A stretch of 64,000 nucleotides of DNA from Chelydra serpentina. Lineage: Eukaryota; Chordata; Testudines; Chelydridae. The position numbers were made by a program, and so were the translations under genes. The stretch's first letter is position 1; each line of letters opens with the position of its first letter. Positions 13,547-25,090 of the stretch are shown here, in pieces. Below the pieces are notes generated by a model, which was given only the letters and a program-made list of their open reading frames with translations, was not told where the DNA came from and searched no databases. The stretch is taken from NCBI GenBank assembly GCA_037349315.1, contig JBAIAC010000010.1, positions 32,466,001-32,530,000 on the forward strand, given 5' to 3'.

Positions 13547-14498
13547 TTTAGTATTTGAAAAATCCGCTCTTGAACTTGATCAGTATAGTTTATGCACATA
13601 TGAAAAATCTAACTTCATAATGGCCAACTTCATGGGCTAACAGAAAGCTAAATATGTATTTACGTGATTGGTTATAACAGCTGATGGCTCATTGGAAAAT
13701 GTTAACTTCAGAAATCTTACTGCACTAAGACTATTCTTATGGGTAACAATCCCTTGAGATAACATACATAAAGCTCTGCATCTCTCATTAACATTAGATG
13801 TCTTTGTTTATCATAACTTTGACAAGTAGTGTTGATTCTAGCTATGAAAATCAAATGTAGCTTCCAGTGCTCAGGCTCCCTTTTCTCCAAGCAGTTTCTT
13901 GAGGATCTACATTTCTCTTACTTGGTTTATAAGCAGATTAAGCACTAGTTCACCTGGAGCAGTGGATTTATGATGCAGACTAATGTCTCTGGGGAATCCG
14001 TCACACCATCATGACCTCTATTCACCCAGAACAATGCTCAGAATTGTCCTCAGTAGGAATCCCTCTCCTCATTTCCATGCTGTGTTCTCTCTCGGTGCAG
14101 GATGGCTTCTTTTAGTATTGGGAGATAAGGACTCCAATCCTTCCAGGATTTTGATTCTCATGCTTAATTGGAGTGGCTGATCGACCAGGAAAGCTTGACA
14201 CACTGTGCAATCTGTGCCAGTAGTTTTTCCATTCAGTATCTACTCTTAAAGGACCCATTGCTAATTTGGACTCCAACCAGGAAAAGCAGGTGTCCACGCA
14301 ACTACCCTGTTCAGAGCTATGGATCATCACTTACCTATGTATTTGTGGGCTGATCCAGCATGTCAATAGGTATCTGAACTAAAAAAAAAGCCTCAAATAT
14401 TCATCAAGCCTAGTACAACAGTCACTGAAATGGGAAGAGAACTGCAAATAGTAAATACCACTTCATTCGACTATTAAAAACCTAGCAATTTTACTTAC

Positions 14499-14602
14499 AT
14501 GGCTTCTTTTTGACAGTTCAGTTAATCCATCAGTGAAAGTCCGGGCTGTTTCTCGATTAGTATGTACTTTAGCTCTGCTCATGGCATCAAACGTAAACTG
14601 AC
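14499..14602 (-). CDS. ECT2L: ECT2L coding exon 12
   Basis: 104 nt, residues 566-600 (GQFTFDAMSRAKVHTNRETA, then RTFTDGLTELSKRSH). Acceptor TATTTTCAG, donor CAT|GTAAGT, phase 0 out. A short linker ahead of the DH domain. Confidence 0.88.
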
Positions 14603-15029
14603 CTGAAAATACAAGATCATTAATTGTAAGGTAGTCTTTTCGGATACTGTAAGCTTGCCTGATTAACAACAGTCACTATATTCTAGTCAGGGAAATAAGC
14701 AACCGCACATGCAGGCTGACATTTTGTTGGGCATTCAAACAAAAGGGATCTTGTTTACGCTGGGGTTTTTAGCCACTAGTCTACCTACAATAATGTAGCT
14801 ATGCCTTAGACATTGCAAAGACAAATCCAGTGTAGGCAAGGTTAAAGTGTGTGTGTGCTCTGAAAAAGCACTCTAGACATGGCATTGCCAGGTCCCACAA
14901 TTTTGTCTCAATCACACGATAGCAAATGTGCTCACTTTCTGGATTTAAAAATATATTTTTTACTGCTAGCCCTGCAAACTCAGCCTGAGATCTGAGTCAA
15001 GCAGAGTCATGTCCTTGGCATTATGCCAG

Positions 15030-15470
15030 TACAGGGATATCTGAGACTATGGCAGCAGGCCTGCTGACAGCAATTCCAGGCCCCAGGGCAGAAGAATCAA
15101 TGGGTTGCCGCTGCACATCGTGCAGGACAGGCTGGAGCTGAGCCCTACGCTGCTGCTGGCCTGGCGTGGCATCACCACATGGGTGCGGAGCTGGACCACG
15201 TGTGGCGGCTGGTGCACACACGCACAAGCTGGGCCCGCGGTCCGCCTGACATTTGGGCAGTGCTGCACCTGCACTATTTGGTGACCAGCGAGCTGCTACC
15301 GGATGCACTGCTGGTGAGCTGCTGGTCATGCTCTTCCGGCATGGCCAGGGCTTCCACATGCCCACCCAACTGCCTTTGTTGCTGCTGGTACCAAACCGCA
15401 CGCGCCTAGGAGCCCTGCGGCCCGCCTGGGCGATTTAAAAGGGCCTGAGGCTGCCGCCGCTACCGAGAGC
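15030..15470. other. Unassigned GC-rich block inside an ECT2L intron
   Basis: A sharp switch from AT-rich intron to GC-rich sequence, rich in CTGCTG and GAGCTG, with several overlapping open frames on both strands but none clean from end to end. The right edge (from about 15400, GGCGATTTAAAAGGGCC onward) resembles the inside of GC-rich hAT MITEs seen elsewhere in reptile DNA. A processed pseudogene fragment is the other option. No TSD seen. Confidence 0.5.
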
Positions 15471-16062
15471 AGCAATTGCCCCCTTTGCCCTTTCCCTCCC
15501 TCTCACCCCCCCTCTCACTCCCTCCACCCCACCCCGTCGGCATCTTTAAAGCATATTGTCTAAATACAGAGATTGGGGTCAGAAAACAACTTTGAGAGAG
15601 GTTTTCTAGACCCATTTAACATAACCCTACCCTCTTCATGGAGACAGTTTACTGCTCGACAGTCTCTGAAAGTAGTGTGTGCTGAAAGACATATCTTTAG
15701 GAGAAAACTAGGTTGCCCTATCAGTAATTGGAGTTCTTCCAATAAAACATCTACAGATTCCCCACAATGCTCTAGTGTTTGAGCATTTCATTCTGATAAG
15801 GCTTTTCTTGGGCATAATCTTAGTTTTGTACTACACATGCATTAATACAGAAGGAGCCTAAGCTAGGCAAACTGCATGCAATGATTCTTGGTCTGAGCAT
15901 CTTAATGCAAGTGCAGAGGCCATATATTTGGGCAATCACACTTATTACCAAATGACTTAGTTTGCTGAAGCATATAATACTTTATTAAAAACAATTGAAT
16001 AACTTTTTTAGCATTAAGAATGAGGAGTACTTGTGGCACCTTAGAGACTAACAAATTGATTT

Positions 16063-16100
16063 GAGCATAAGCTTTCGTGGGCTACAGCTCACTTCATCAG
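16063..16100 (-). ncRNA. Hammerhead-like ribozyme core, left arm
   Basis: The inverted counterpart on the minus strand: CTGATGA (16094-16100), stem GTGAGC-TGTA-GCCCAC, GAAA (16073-16076), GCTTATGC. All core bases are kept. Confidence 0.6.
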
Positions 16101-16224
16101 ATGCATAGAATGGAACATACAGTATGAAGATTTATATACACACAGAGAACATGAAAAGGTGAAAGTTGCTATACCAAGTCTAAGAGGCCGTTCACCTGCA
16201 CATCTACCAATGTGATATGCCATC

Positions 16225-16425
16225 ATGTGCCAGCAATGCCCCTCTGCCATGTACATTGGCCAAACCGGACAGTCTCTACGCAAAAGAATAAATGGACATA
16301 AATCTGACATCAGGAATCATAACATTCAAAAACCAGTAGGAGAACACTTCAGCCTCTCTGGTCACTCAATAACAGACTTAAAGGTGGCAATTCTGCAACA
16401 GAAAAGCTTCAAAAACAGACTCTAA
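16225..16425 (+). pseudogene. GIY-YIG endonuclease fragment of the Penelope-like element
   Basis: An open frame of 66 codons with the motif YIGQTGQSLRKRINGHKSD and a C-terminal stop pair. Compared with a full element it lacks the reverse transcriptase entirely. About two bases are missing just upstream, so the conserved first beta strand (V-I-Y-A-I) falls out of frame. No function expected. Confidence 0.85.
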
Positions 16426-16742
16426 TGAGAAACTGCTGAACTGGAATTAATTTGCAGACTAGATACCATTAATTTGGGCTTGAATAAAGAGTGGGAGTGG
16501 CTGGGTCATTACACAAATTTAATCTATTTCCCCATATTAAGTATCCTCACACCTTCTTGTCAACTGTCTGAAATGGGCCATCTTGATTATAACTACAAAA
16601 GGTTTTTTTCTCCTGCTGATAATAGCTCATCTGAATTAATTAGCCTCTAACGGCTGGTATGGTAACTTTCACCTTTTCATGTTGTGTGTGTGTGTATATA
16701 TATATGTGTATATATCCATACTGTATGTTCCATTCTATGAAT

Positions 16743-16780
16743 CTGATGAAGTGAGCTGAAGCCCACGAAAGCTTATGCTC
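16743..16780 (+). ncRNA. Hammerhead-like ribozyme core, right arm
   Basis: CTGATGA (16743-16749), a GTGAGC/GCCCAC stem with one mismatch, GAAA (16767-16770), then the mini-stem GC-TTAT-GC and TC. This is the hammerhead core order CUGAUGA, stem II, GAAA, stem III, UH. Stem I pairing with the flanks looks weak, so activity is doubtful. Confidence 0.6.
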
Positions 16781-16978
16781 AAATGTGTTAGTCTCTAAGG
16801 TGCCACGAGTACGCGTTCTTTTTGCGGATACAGACTAACACGACTGCTACTCTAAAACCTTTTTTAGCATTCTTTTGTTTTGATCATGCAGATAACTCTC
16901 CCATTCATTTGCACTTTTGTGTTAGCTGACACGTGCATTGGAAGTATTCATTCTGCAGTAGGTTATTTTTAATACTTG

Positions 16979-17180
16979 TAAGAACATAAGAATGGCTGTA
17001 CTGGGTCAGACCAAAGGTCCATCCAGCCCAGTATCCGGTCTACCAACAGTAGCCAATGCCAGGTGCCCCAGAGGGAGTGAACCTAACAAGTAATGATCAA
17101 GTGATCTCTCTTCTGCCATCCATCACCACCCTCTGACAAACAGGCTAGGGACACCATTCCTCACCCATTATGGCTATAAG
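16979..17180. repeat. Dispersed reptile repeat (probably CR1-related)
   Basis: Begins AAGAACATAAGAATGGCTGT, followed by GGGTCAGACCAAAGGTCCAT and CCAATGCCAGGTGCCCCAGA. I recognise this as a very common reptile interspersed repeat and believe it belongs to a CR1-type LINE 3' region, but the class is not certain. Confidence 0.65.
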
Positions 17181-17367
17181 AACATAAGATGCATAGTCAT
17201 GTACAATGTGCAACACAGACACAGAAGACAATGTTTGCCCATCAAAAAAGACACATGAGAAAAGGCGAAAGGAAGAGACAAGGTGTGATGTTTCCATGAA
17301 AGTTGGGGGGAGGGGAGTCTTTCTTACCCTTTTATAAGTGTTTAAAAAAGGAAAAATGACATCTTAC

Positions 17368-17550
17368 CAATAATCCTGTCACTAATACTCTTCTGCAGCT
17401 CACTTAAATATGGTCGCATCTGCTTCCGGACAGATTTCAGTGCCTCCTCCAGGAGCTCTGTCAGTCTGAGCCATGTCTGTAGTTTTACTTCAGTGAAGTA
17501 GGTGGAGGTGGGAGGTCCATCCTTCTGTTTTCCCAGCCATTCACTAAGGA
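17368..17550 (-). CDS. ECT2L: ECT2L coding exon 11
   Basis: 183 nt, residues 505-566. Starts ILSEWLGKQKDGPPTSTYF, then a long amphipathic helix (WLRLTELLEEALKSVRKQMR). Acceptor AAAAATATCAG is poor in pyrimidines; donor ATTG|GTAAGA. The segment leads toward the DH domain. Confidence 0.9.
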
Positions 17551-17969
17551 CTGATATTTTTATGCTGGGTGTTAGGCAAACCCTCACTGAAACTGGTTGA
17601 TGTAACCATTGCCCTTCATTCAGTGTAAGTGTAAGAAGAATCAAGCTCCTTTATGGAACATTTAGCTGAAACAATAGACCCCCCCACACCCCAAAATGCA
17701 GGCACCCAGCAAGACTTGAGTAGAAGTTGAACCATGTAGCTTCAGGTGTTTCCCTGGAGACTGATATAGCAATGCAGGAGCTGGGGTATTGATTTGGTAG
17801 AGCTGTGTGTCTGCAGCAGAAACACACAAAGGGAGTTAAGACTGGATAGCATTAGACTGAGAAAAAAAATCAAAGTATGAGCTTTTGAGCAGAGTACTGC
17901 CTGAAAGAGATTTGGAACCGTGACCAAAGAAACTATCTCCTGTTTGATTCCTACTATGTTCAGGGAAAC

Positions 17970-18079
17970 TAGGGTGACCAGATGGGAAGACCCGAAAATC
18001 GGGACTTCCCACACAAAAAAAAAAACGGCTCAACCAAACTTGTTGAGCAAAAAAAAAATCGGGACGTCTGGTCACCCTA
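17970..18079. mobile_element. 110-bp hAT-type MITE, TAGGGTGACC family
   Basis: Terminal inverted repeats TAGGGTGACCAGA / TCTGGTCACCCTA and a perfect 8-bp target duplication AGGGAAAC at 17962-17969 and 18080-18087. An 8-bp duplication is the hAT hallmark. The inside has poly-A runs and a GGGAAG/CTTCCC palindrome; it has no coding capacity. Confidence 0.92.
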
Positions 18080-18376
18080 AGGGAAACAGTTCTTTGTAAC
18101 AGGACTGGATCAAAGAAATACCTGACCCCATCATCAATTTCTCCTCTTATCAGAAACAATATGCAAGTCCCCAAATGTTGGCTAACCACTCTGGTCAAAA
18201 AGTGTTCACAGTATCATGACAAATTAATTTTGTTTCCTGGTTTACTCTGCTGTAAATTTCAGATAGTTCTGGAGAATTCTGACATTTATTAGTATGGCAA
18301 TAAAATGTAATTGACACTAAAGTAGAGTTTGATGCCTTTTCAACAGGAGACTGACTGAATTTCTGGTACCATGATT

Positions 18377-18618
18377 CAGGGCCGGCTCCTGGCACCAGCT
18401 TTCCAAGCTGGTGCTTGGGGTGGCATCGAGAATGGGGCGGCAGTCCGAGTCCCACGACGGCAATTCGGCAGCAGCTCCGCTCTTCCCGCCGCCGAATTGC
18501 CGCCGCGGGACTCGGACTGCCACCCCATTCTCACCCGCCGCGGCAGCAATGGGGAGGCAGGTCCGCCGCTCTTACCTTGCCCCTGCTTGGGGTGGCAAAA
18601 TTGTGAGAGCCGCCCCTG
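18377..18618. mobile_element. 242-bp hAT-type MITE, CAGGGCCGGCTC family
   Basis: Ends CAGGGCCGGCTC / GAGCCGCCCCTG with a perfect 8-bp duplication CCATGATT (18369-18376 and 18619-18626). GC-rich inside with an internal inverted repeat (GGCGGCAGTCCGAGTCCC against GGGACTCGGACTGCC). Open frames over it are not genes. Confidence 0.93.
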
Positions 18619-19065
18619 CCATGATTAAACCTAGGGCTTCCTACAACTATGAGATGCTGGTAGTGGAGTTTCTGATGCTGAATCGGAAGATCACACCAAG
18701 CACAGATTTTTAGTGAACTGTGACAGAATGTCAAACACCTCCCCTTTTGAAAGCATAATGGATTTAGCAAATTCAGGTTTATTCAGGACCTGAAACCTCT
18801 GCTAATTACATTTTTACATGCATTACATGGTTCATACAAAACAGGGACCTTGAAGCATCTGAATATAGATATGGCTGTACCAGACTATCCTCTCTTCCCA
18901 TCCATTCTCTCTGCTCAATGTATACTTTGAGACATCTACTCTTTGACCCTCTGGCCTACATTGTGCTAACCTGACAGGCAAATAGTATTACATCAAACAA
19001 TACTTAGCTGTTCCTGAAATGAAATCTTTAAAATATGGCAGAATAATGTGGCCAAAGTTATAAAC

Positions 19066-19391
19066 CTATAGAATCATAGGATTAGAAGGGACCATAAGGG
19101 TCATCTAACCCCCTGCCAAGATTCAGGATTTGATGCGTCTAAACCATCCAATACAGATGGCTATCCAGCCTCCTTTTGAAAACCTCCAGTGAAAGAGGTT
19201 CCACAACCTCTCTAGGCAGTCTGTTCCATTGTCCTATTGGTCTTACAGTTAGGAAGTTTTTCCTGAGATTTAATCCAAATCTGCTATTCTGTAGTTTGAA
19301 CCTATTGCGTTTTGAACCTCAGTGGCAAGAGAAAACCTTTTCTCCATCTTTATGGCAGCCTTTCAAGTATTTGAAGACCACTATCATGTAA
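19066..19391 (-). mobile_element. CR1 LINE 3' end
   Basis: Reads as the reverse of a CR1 3' end: it starts with ATAGAATCATAGGATTAGAA (the CR1 tail and its short direct repeat seen from behind), followed by GGGACC and CTCCAGTGAAAGAGGTTCCA. 5'-truncated, as usual for CR1. Confidence 0.88.
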
Positions 19392-19723
19392 ATCTGTTAT
19401 TTGATTTTATAGTATCACACTGGGCTAGCATGGTTTACTAAAGACCATCTAAAATTGGTCAAATACCAACGCCCTTCCTCTCTATACACCTACCTCTACC
19501 CCTCATTTTCCAAATGCAGGTTTAGAATAATTTTCTCTTGCTTTTATCAAATAATTCTTACATTGCTTATGGGCAAATTAAATCTCTTTATTTTTAAGTT
19601 GTAAATAAACCATTTCTCTCTTGGGAAATGCTGATTCAGTTTCTCCAAGCCACGTAAAATGTGACCAAATACCAGATGTGCCACATAGCTCCCTTTATAA
19701 ATGTAATAACTTTCTGTACTTAC

Positions 19724-19816
19724 TGTGCTGATAAGATCCAGTTGCAATTCCTGTAGGGGTTCTGAAGAGCACCCCAGTTAGCTGAGTCAGCTGGGAAAGG
19801 ACTTCCATCCCTGCCT
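19724..19816 (-). CDS. ECT2L: ECT2L coding exon 10
   Basis: 93 nt, residues 474-505: [18 protein letters not shown] and [10 protein letters not shown] longer open frame overlaps on the same strand (to 19929) in another phase, but only the 93-nt exon, with acceptor CTTTTCAG and donor CACA|GTAAGT, joins exons 9 and 11 without a stop. Confidence 0.88.
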
Positions 19817-20138
19817 CTGAAAAGATGCATTATTTTTTCTAGTTCATAAAATTCTGTATTATTTACATCACTAAAACAGCCAATACAGTCCACTAGCCAA
19901 TTCTTTTTCTCCATGCTACTATTATTCATCTAAAATCAAAAGGAATCTAAACTTTTTTTTAGGTTAGATGAAAATGTCATGTCTTTGTGAATCACCAGTA
20001 CTTTTATGGTTTTTATCATATTATTCTGAAAACTCTACTCTATTTACCAACAGCATGAAAGATGTCCTGTGTATCTTAACAAAATGACACTATGAAGGAA
20101 AAATCACATCCACTAACATGGACAAAAAACTAGAAAAG

Positions 20139-20171
20139 TTGTTGTTTGTTTGTTTGTTTTGTTTTGTTTTT
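20139..20171. repeat. (GTTT)n / (GTTTT)n simple repeat
   Basis: T- and G-only tract in intron sequence. Confidence 0.9.
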
Positions 20172-20619
20172 GGTGTGAGATCTCTAATGAAGAAAAATAA
20201 CTCCGGTTTCATTCTAATGTCAATGAAGAGAGACACATTGTGAGTTTGTGGGGTCCCTTAGAAGAATAGAATGAATTAAAGATGCACCAGCTTTGAGGTG
20301 CATCTTATTCCGTCCAAGAAAAATAACAAAATAGGAGTGGATACTATTCTTTAGTTCTCGTAATGACCTGCTTGATGCCAGCTAAGGGGGTGACCCTGCA
20401 AGGCTGAGACAATGGAAGATGCGGGTGCTCAGCAGTCCTTGGACTTGCTCAGCACCTTGCAAGATCAACCTTTAATATCTCCCAAACAGACTGAGGTAAT
20501 TGAAGACAATGAGATAAATAGAATATATCTGCCTCTTTACTAAGCTCAGCAGCTGTGTGAAACTCTTCTGCTTTCTAATGGATTCTGTACACTATCATTT
20601 GTATTATAACACCTATGAG

Positions 20620-20742
20620 TTCTAGTCATGGAGCAGGACCTCATTGTGTTAGGTACTGTACAAACACAGTACAAAAAGACTCTCCTTGCCCCTGCCCCAA
20701 ACAGAGCTGGTTGAAAGTCTCCCCCCTCCCCCCCCCCCCCCC
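20620..20742 (+). repeat. Old SINE/LINE tail with poly-C tract
   Basis: GGTACTGTACAAACACAGTA with flanks resembles the common amniote repeat end GGCGCTGTACAAACACA. It is followed by an 18-20 nt C run at 20722-20742. Confidence 0.5.
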
Positions 20743-21282
20743 GAACCCGTGGAAAATTTTGACTTTTCTGCAAAGAGCAAAAACTTTAAGACAGTTACAA
20801 ATTTCAATTCTGAAAAATGTGATTTGTGGAACCAAATTGAAAAGTAATGTGTTAGCTTGGTTTGACGTTAAACTGTGTCCTCCTCAGCCACCACTATGTC
20901 TAATGCAAGCTGTTGTTTGGATGCCCTATGTCCCCGTTCTCCTTTGTAAGCCAGGCTTCTTGGCTGGACTATATGTCCCATGATGCATCACAGTCATCTC
21001 TCGGTGCATAACAGAAGCCCCACAACCTGTGGTGGATCATGAGAGATGTTGTCTAGCTCTGGGGCTTGGCCCACAGAAGAGAATGGGGACAAGAGGCACC
21101 CAAACTACAGCTCCCACAAAACTATTCAGGTGTTGAGATTTTTTCAACAAAAAGTCAAAATTCTCCACAGAGAGAACCCAATTTTCTGCCAACCTCAGTT
21201 TCAACAAGCCCTACTCAGTAGTGAACGTGGACGCAATGGAGGGGAAATTCTCCATCATGACAGAAGTTCAGACAAAACTGAC

Positions 21283-21408
21283 CTGATGCTGCCAGAGGAA
21301 CAAAGATGTCCACATGACCACCTTCCTCTGGAGACATGACACAACCTAGCTTCTCCCAAAATTCTCTCACTTCAGGACTCAGAATGTTCTCAATACTGAT
21401 TCTGCAGC
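21283..21408 (-). CDS. ECT2L: ECT2L coding exon 9
   Basis: 126 nt, residues 432-474, with [18 protein letters not shown] followed by [11 protein letters not shown]. It continues the middle domain. Acceptor GGTTTTCAG, donor TCAG|GTCAGT. It enters with one base carried over (GGC, glycine) and leaves one base for the next exon. Confidence 0.88.
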
Positions 21409-22119
21409 CTGAAAACCATTTAAATAAAAGTCAATGAAAGAAATAAAATTTCCATGAGGGTTTTCATTCTGCTCAAAATTCTTCCCTCCTGTATTCATAC
21501 CGTTATTTCCCTTCCCAAGACTTAACACAGTCTTCCCTCGAATCTTTTTTTTCAGGGCAATGTGCTAACTTTCAACCCTGAGTGATTTCTTGTCCTCCAT
21601 TTCTTTAGTAACTTCTTTCTCTCTCTCTCTCTTCCCCCTTCTCTAAGTTTATTTTCTCTGTACCATGTATTCTCTCTCTTCTAGCTATTACATTTTTCTT
21701 TGCGCCTCTGTGTCAGTTTGTTTCTCTCTTTCTTGTCTTCCTTTTATCCCTTATTTAACCTCATGGTCAGACCTTTAGCTACTTTGGACTAGCATCATGT
21801 GTCCAATCTTCTTTTTTGACAGCGGAGATGGCTCTACCATCTCTTTTTGTCATATTTTCTCTGGCTTTTAACTAATTACCAAGCCCTTGATTCTACAAGC
21901 TTTAACATCCAGGCAGCCCCTGCTCCTGGGGTGAGTCCTATTGATTACAATGGAAGGTACAGAGGTCCACTGCCAGAAACACATTACAGTTGGATCAGTG
22001 ACCGGTTTGCTAGCTTGATAAACTTTTCATTTTCATGCTGTTTCCCCTTTTGGAATACCTAAGCATGATATGGCATTGACATGTTCCCAGTTAGTTTCTC
22101 TGCTTTTCTCTGCCCCTAC

Positions 22120-22288
22120 CTTGAAGTAAATTGATCTCTCTGGAGTCTCCATCGCTAAAAATCCCTATACTCTTTGCTTTTCGGCCATCCAGAGCCTTTT
22201 CTATGTAAAAAATTAGGCTTTCCAATGTCATTCCGCAATGTTCATACAACACAGGAATCACCCCGGGTTTGATGCTGTCCAGCACCAT
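22120..22288 (-). CDS. ECT2L: ECT2L coding exon 8, DUF4347-like region
   Basis: 169 nt, residues 376-432. Begins [17 protein letters not shown] and contains the segment [16 protein letters not shown]. Alternating hydrophobic strands and a conserved-looking D-G-D turn suggest the start of the domain I associate with DUF4347 in ECT2L; that family link is from memory and not tested. Acceptor TTTCTGTAG, donor CAAG|GTAGGG. Confidence 0.88.
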
Positions 22289-22927
22289 CTACAGAAATAA
22301 ATCAGTTCATACCTTCACATCATATTATTATTTTACACATTAGTAATTAATTACACATAGAAATTCTTTATTCAGTTTTGTCCTATAGCCCCATAATGCC
22401 AATGGAGATGAGATGATCTCTCCAACAACCTTTATGAAAGGAAAATATCAGGTAGGCCACCCCTGCAGTTTGTTGTTCATGAGCTGCCTGGCACTCCTTG
22501 TGAACCCCAATGAAATTAATTGTGTTCTGTGCAGATGCAGCTGTCCATCCACACACAGTGATTTTTTTAGGATCAGGGCCATAATCTTTACCATGAAACA
22601 ACAAAACACTGCTTGGGTGGTCAGCTTAGCTTCCTACTTATTATTTCCCGTTGATGCTTTGCTGAAACTCAGATTGTATTCAACTTTTTAAATAAATATA
22701 CAGGATGGGCTGTTTTTGAAGTGTACATCCTGGACTTTTCTTTGATTAGCTATAACACTGAACATCTTACACAAATTAGTTCTTAAACCATATGATTTTT
22801 TTTACTTCAAATCACATAGTGTCAGTGTATTAAAAAATTTGCAGCCGCCCACACACGTGCACAGACAGCATTTTTTATTCAGTTTCATATTAAACTCTGA
22901 ATTTCTGCATTAGAGATTTATTTAGGC

Positions 22928-23374
22928 CTGTGGTGCTCAAACCTTTCCAGTGACCACCCCCTCTCACCTGTTACCAGTAATGGAATCTGCCCGTGCCCCT
23001 CCGCCCATTACAGTCAAGGCTTCTTCAGCACAGAGCTTGGGCGGAAGGCAGAGCTAGTGGCAGAATGGGGGACGGATGAGGAGCTGGGGCTAGAGGCACA
23101 GCTGGTTTGGAGGTGGAGCGGGAATGAGAGCAGAGCTGGGCTGGGGCCGGAGCAGGGGGTGGAGGTGGGCTGGGGGTAGAGAGGGAGTGAGGACAGAGCT
23201 GGGCCTGGAGGCAGAGCAGAACTGGGGGCTGAATGGGGTTGGAGGCAGAGCTGGTCTGGGGGCGGAGTGGGGCTGGAAGTGTGGCGCTCTCTCCCCACCC
23301 CCTGTGGGGGCTAGCTCTGGCCCCGCCGCCCACACCCCAAACATTCCTCCGCACCCCCCTATTGAGAACCACTG
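22928..23374. mobile_element. 447-bp hAT-type element, CAGTGGTTCTCAA family
   Basis: The right end reads TTGAGAACCACTG and the left end CTGTGGTGCTCAAAC, which match as inverted repeats with two changes. Duplication ATTTAGGC (22920-22927) against ATTTAGGT (23375-23382), 7 of 8. The interior is a G-rich tandem-like tract (GGAGGCAGAGCTGGGCTGG units). Apparent proteins on either strand come from that tract. Confidence 0.88.
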
Positions 23375-23664
23375 ATTTAGGTGAATAATATTATTTTACT
23401 GACATTTTAATCTTATGCCTTCCTTTGTTTTTCTTCACTTTATGGTGCGCTTTCACTGAGACCCTAATCCTGTAAACACCTAATGGGACTACTCATGTGA
23501 GCAAAGTATTTGCAGGACTGAGGCTATAGTAGACTCCAGGAAGGATGCTTTCTTTGCAGGGGAAGGATGAACAGATTGCTGTCTCAGGTACATCCCCCGG
23601 ATGTAGTTTGGGTACACAGAACCCAAACTATTTAAAAAAGAGAGAAGACAGAAGAAATTCATAC

Positions 23665-23803
23665 CTCATATGCAGGAATCCTGGATGATATCAAAACCAG
23701 GTATGGCTCAAGTGCATATGCAAAACTGCTGTGGTTTTGGTAGACACGCTGACAGTGTTTGTAAGGTAACACAGGGTAGGATCTGCTTCTAGTCACATTC
23801 TTT
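23665..23803 (-). CDS. ECT2L: ECT2L coding exon 7
   Basis: 139 nt, residues 329-375, opening KNVTRSRSYPVLPYK and ending LVLISSRIPAYE. Acceptor CTTCTGTAG, donor GAG|GTATGA, phase 0 out. The beta-strand-like end leads into the DUF4347-like part. Confidence 0.88.
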
Positions 23804-24962
23804 CTACAGAAGGAAAAGCAAAAACTCAGGCAGTATATCCTTTAAAGATTCTTTCTTTTTTACTTTAATGCAGAAATAAAACAGAGTATGAAAATACCTG
23901 TCTAAACCTCAGTTACACTGAATAGACATGCAGTGTTGTGTTTTGTAAATACATTTACAGCAATTTGTATTATTCTATTCCATGCCTCCTGAAGGCCACC
24001 ACTTCTGTGAGAAAATGAACCTTAATCACCTATTGCCTATTGAGATCTCTGAGTTACAAACACCTACAGGTCAGCCATTGGCACTCTTTTTTGTGTTTAT
24101 TTTTACGCTATGTCTTAGCAGCGCTGGTGATAGGGAAAATACTCCTCAGTGCCCTCTGTGATGAAAAGATTTTAAACTTACAATCTCAAACATGTAAAGA
24201 ACTAATTAATTTGTTCTTTGTAAGCCCACAAAAGAAAATGAATTTTCAGGATCTTCTCCCTAAGTAGGTTTAGCCAATGAAAAGTATGACTCTAGACTTC
24301 AACGTTTTGTCATTAGCCCCCTATCCAGGCTTAGCATGAAATGGCTCTACAAGGTTCCCATTTTATGGCTGAACCAGCAATATGTTGCGGATGGTATGCT
24401 GCATTATGGGAGAGCCTCTCTTGTTCTTCATATCTTTGAACTTCAGGGTGGTGGTTTAAGACCAGATCAGCTGACCTGGGCCCCCAAATCTCCAAGAATG
24501 GTTGCTTCAAACAATCTGGGCCCAAGAATCCAGAGTGGGAAATTAGTATTTCTGGTCACACCCTCACACAGAACACCAAGCTTCTACCCAACCTCAAGTT
24601 TCAGTTCCCTCCCCAGGATTACGCCCAAGTGGTGTCAGTTAAATGGAAGACTTTGCATAGGCCAGACATATCGTCTGCATGCCTGTTCGTGGACTTGCTC
24701 CTTCCAACACGGAGGAAGAGCAGCACAGCTTTAAGAGAGGGAACCTATGTGGTAATTATTTAGAACTAATGGACAAAGTTGAGCTCCATCAAGGTGTTAG
24801 TGTGCTAAAAGCCACCTGACATGACCACAAAGATCTGCAATTTTGTGTGCTGTTTCCTACAATGTGTTCTGTCACCCTTATTAATCACTGCATTTTAGAT
24901 ACCATTTTCTATGTGGTTTTGGGATTATCACCAGCATTTTGAAAATCTTGAGTCCTGCTTAC

Positions 24963-25090
24963 CTTTTGGGCAAAGTTTTTAAGGAGGCCAAAACAAGCTG
25001 TTTCTCTGCTGCTAGATTAAAGTTTGATACGAGTTTCATTTCTTCAGAAAGCAGCATTGAAAGAGTATGATTCGAAAGAGCACTCTTTTC
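24963..25090 (-). CDS. ECT2L: ECT2L coding exon 6
   Basis: 128 nt, residues 287-329, a predicted helical stretch (SMLLSEEMKLVSNFNLAAEK). Acceptor ACTTTCAG, donor AAAAG|GTAAGC. It leaves two bases, AG, completed to AGA by the next exon. Confidence 0.88.

Larger units (their letters stand above)
5032..14498. other. ECT2L introns 12-16, mostly plain sequence
   Basis: Apart from the exons, the inverted repeat at 11.3 kb, a MIR remnant at 10 kb and the microsatellite at 13.5 kb, nothing is recognised. Words such as GACTTCAGTGGGACTCTG (9798) and GACTTCAGTGGAGC (12083) belong to a dispersed old repeat I cannot name. Confidence 0.5.
16018..16860 (+). mobile_element. Penelope-like element remnant with GIY-YIG endonuclease
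   Basis: Two terminal arms in opposite orientation (about 16018-16175 and 16675-16858) flank a fragment of the element's coding end. The fragment has the GIY-YIG signature MYIGQTGQSLRKRINGH followed by HFSLSGHSI; the upstream V-I-Y part is broken by a small deletion. Penelope-like retroelements carry reverse transcriptase plus this nuclease and terminal repeats that hold hammerhead-type ribozymes (published family property). Only the C-terminal nuclease part remains here, so the copy is dead. Confidence 0.85.

Noticed and set aside
19817..19929. Longer exon 10 for ECT2L
   Set aside because: That frame does not join exons 9 or 11; only the 93-nt exon does.
23014..23375. Proline- and serine-rich frames on the minus strand
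   Set aside because: Translation of the G-rich tract inside a hAT element.
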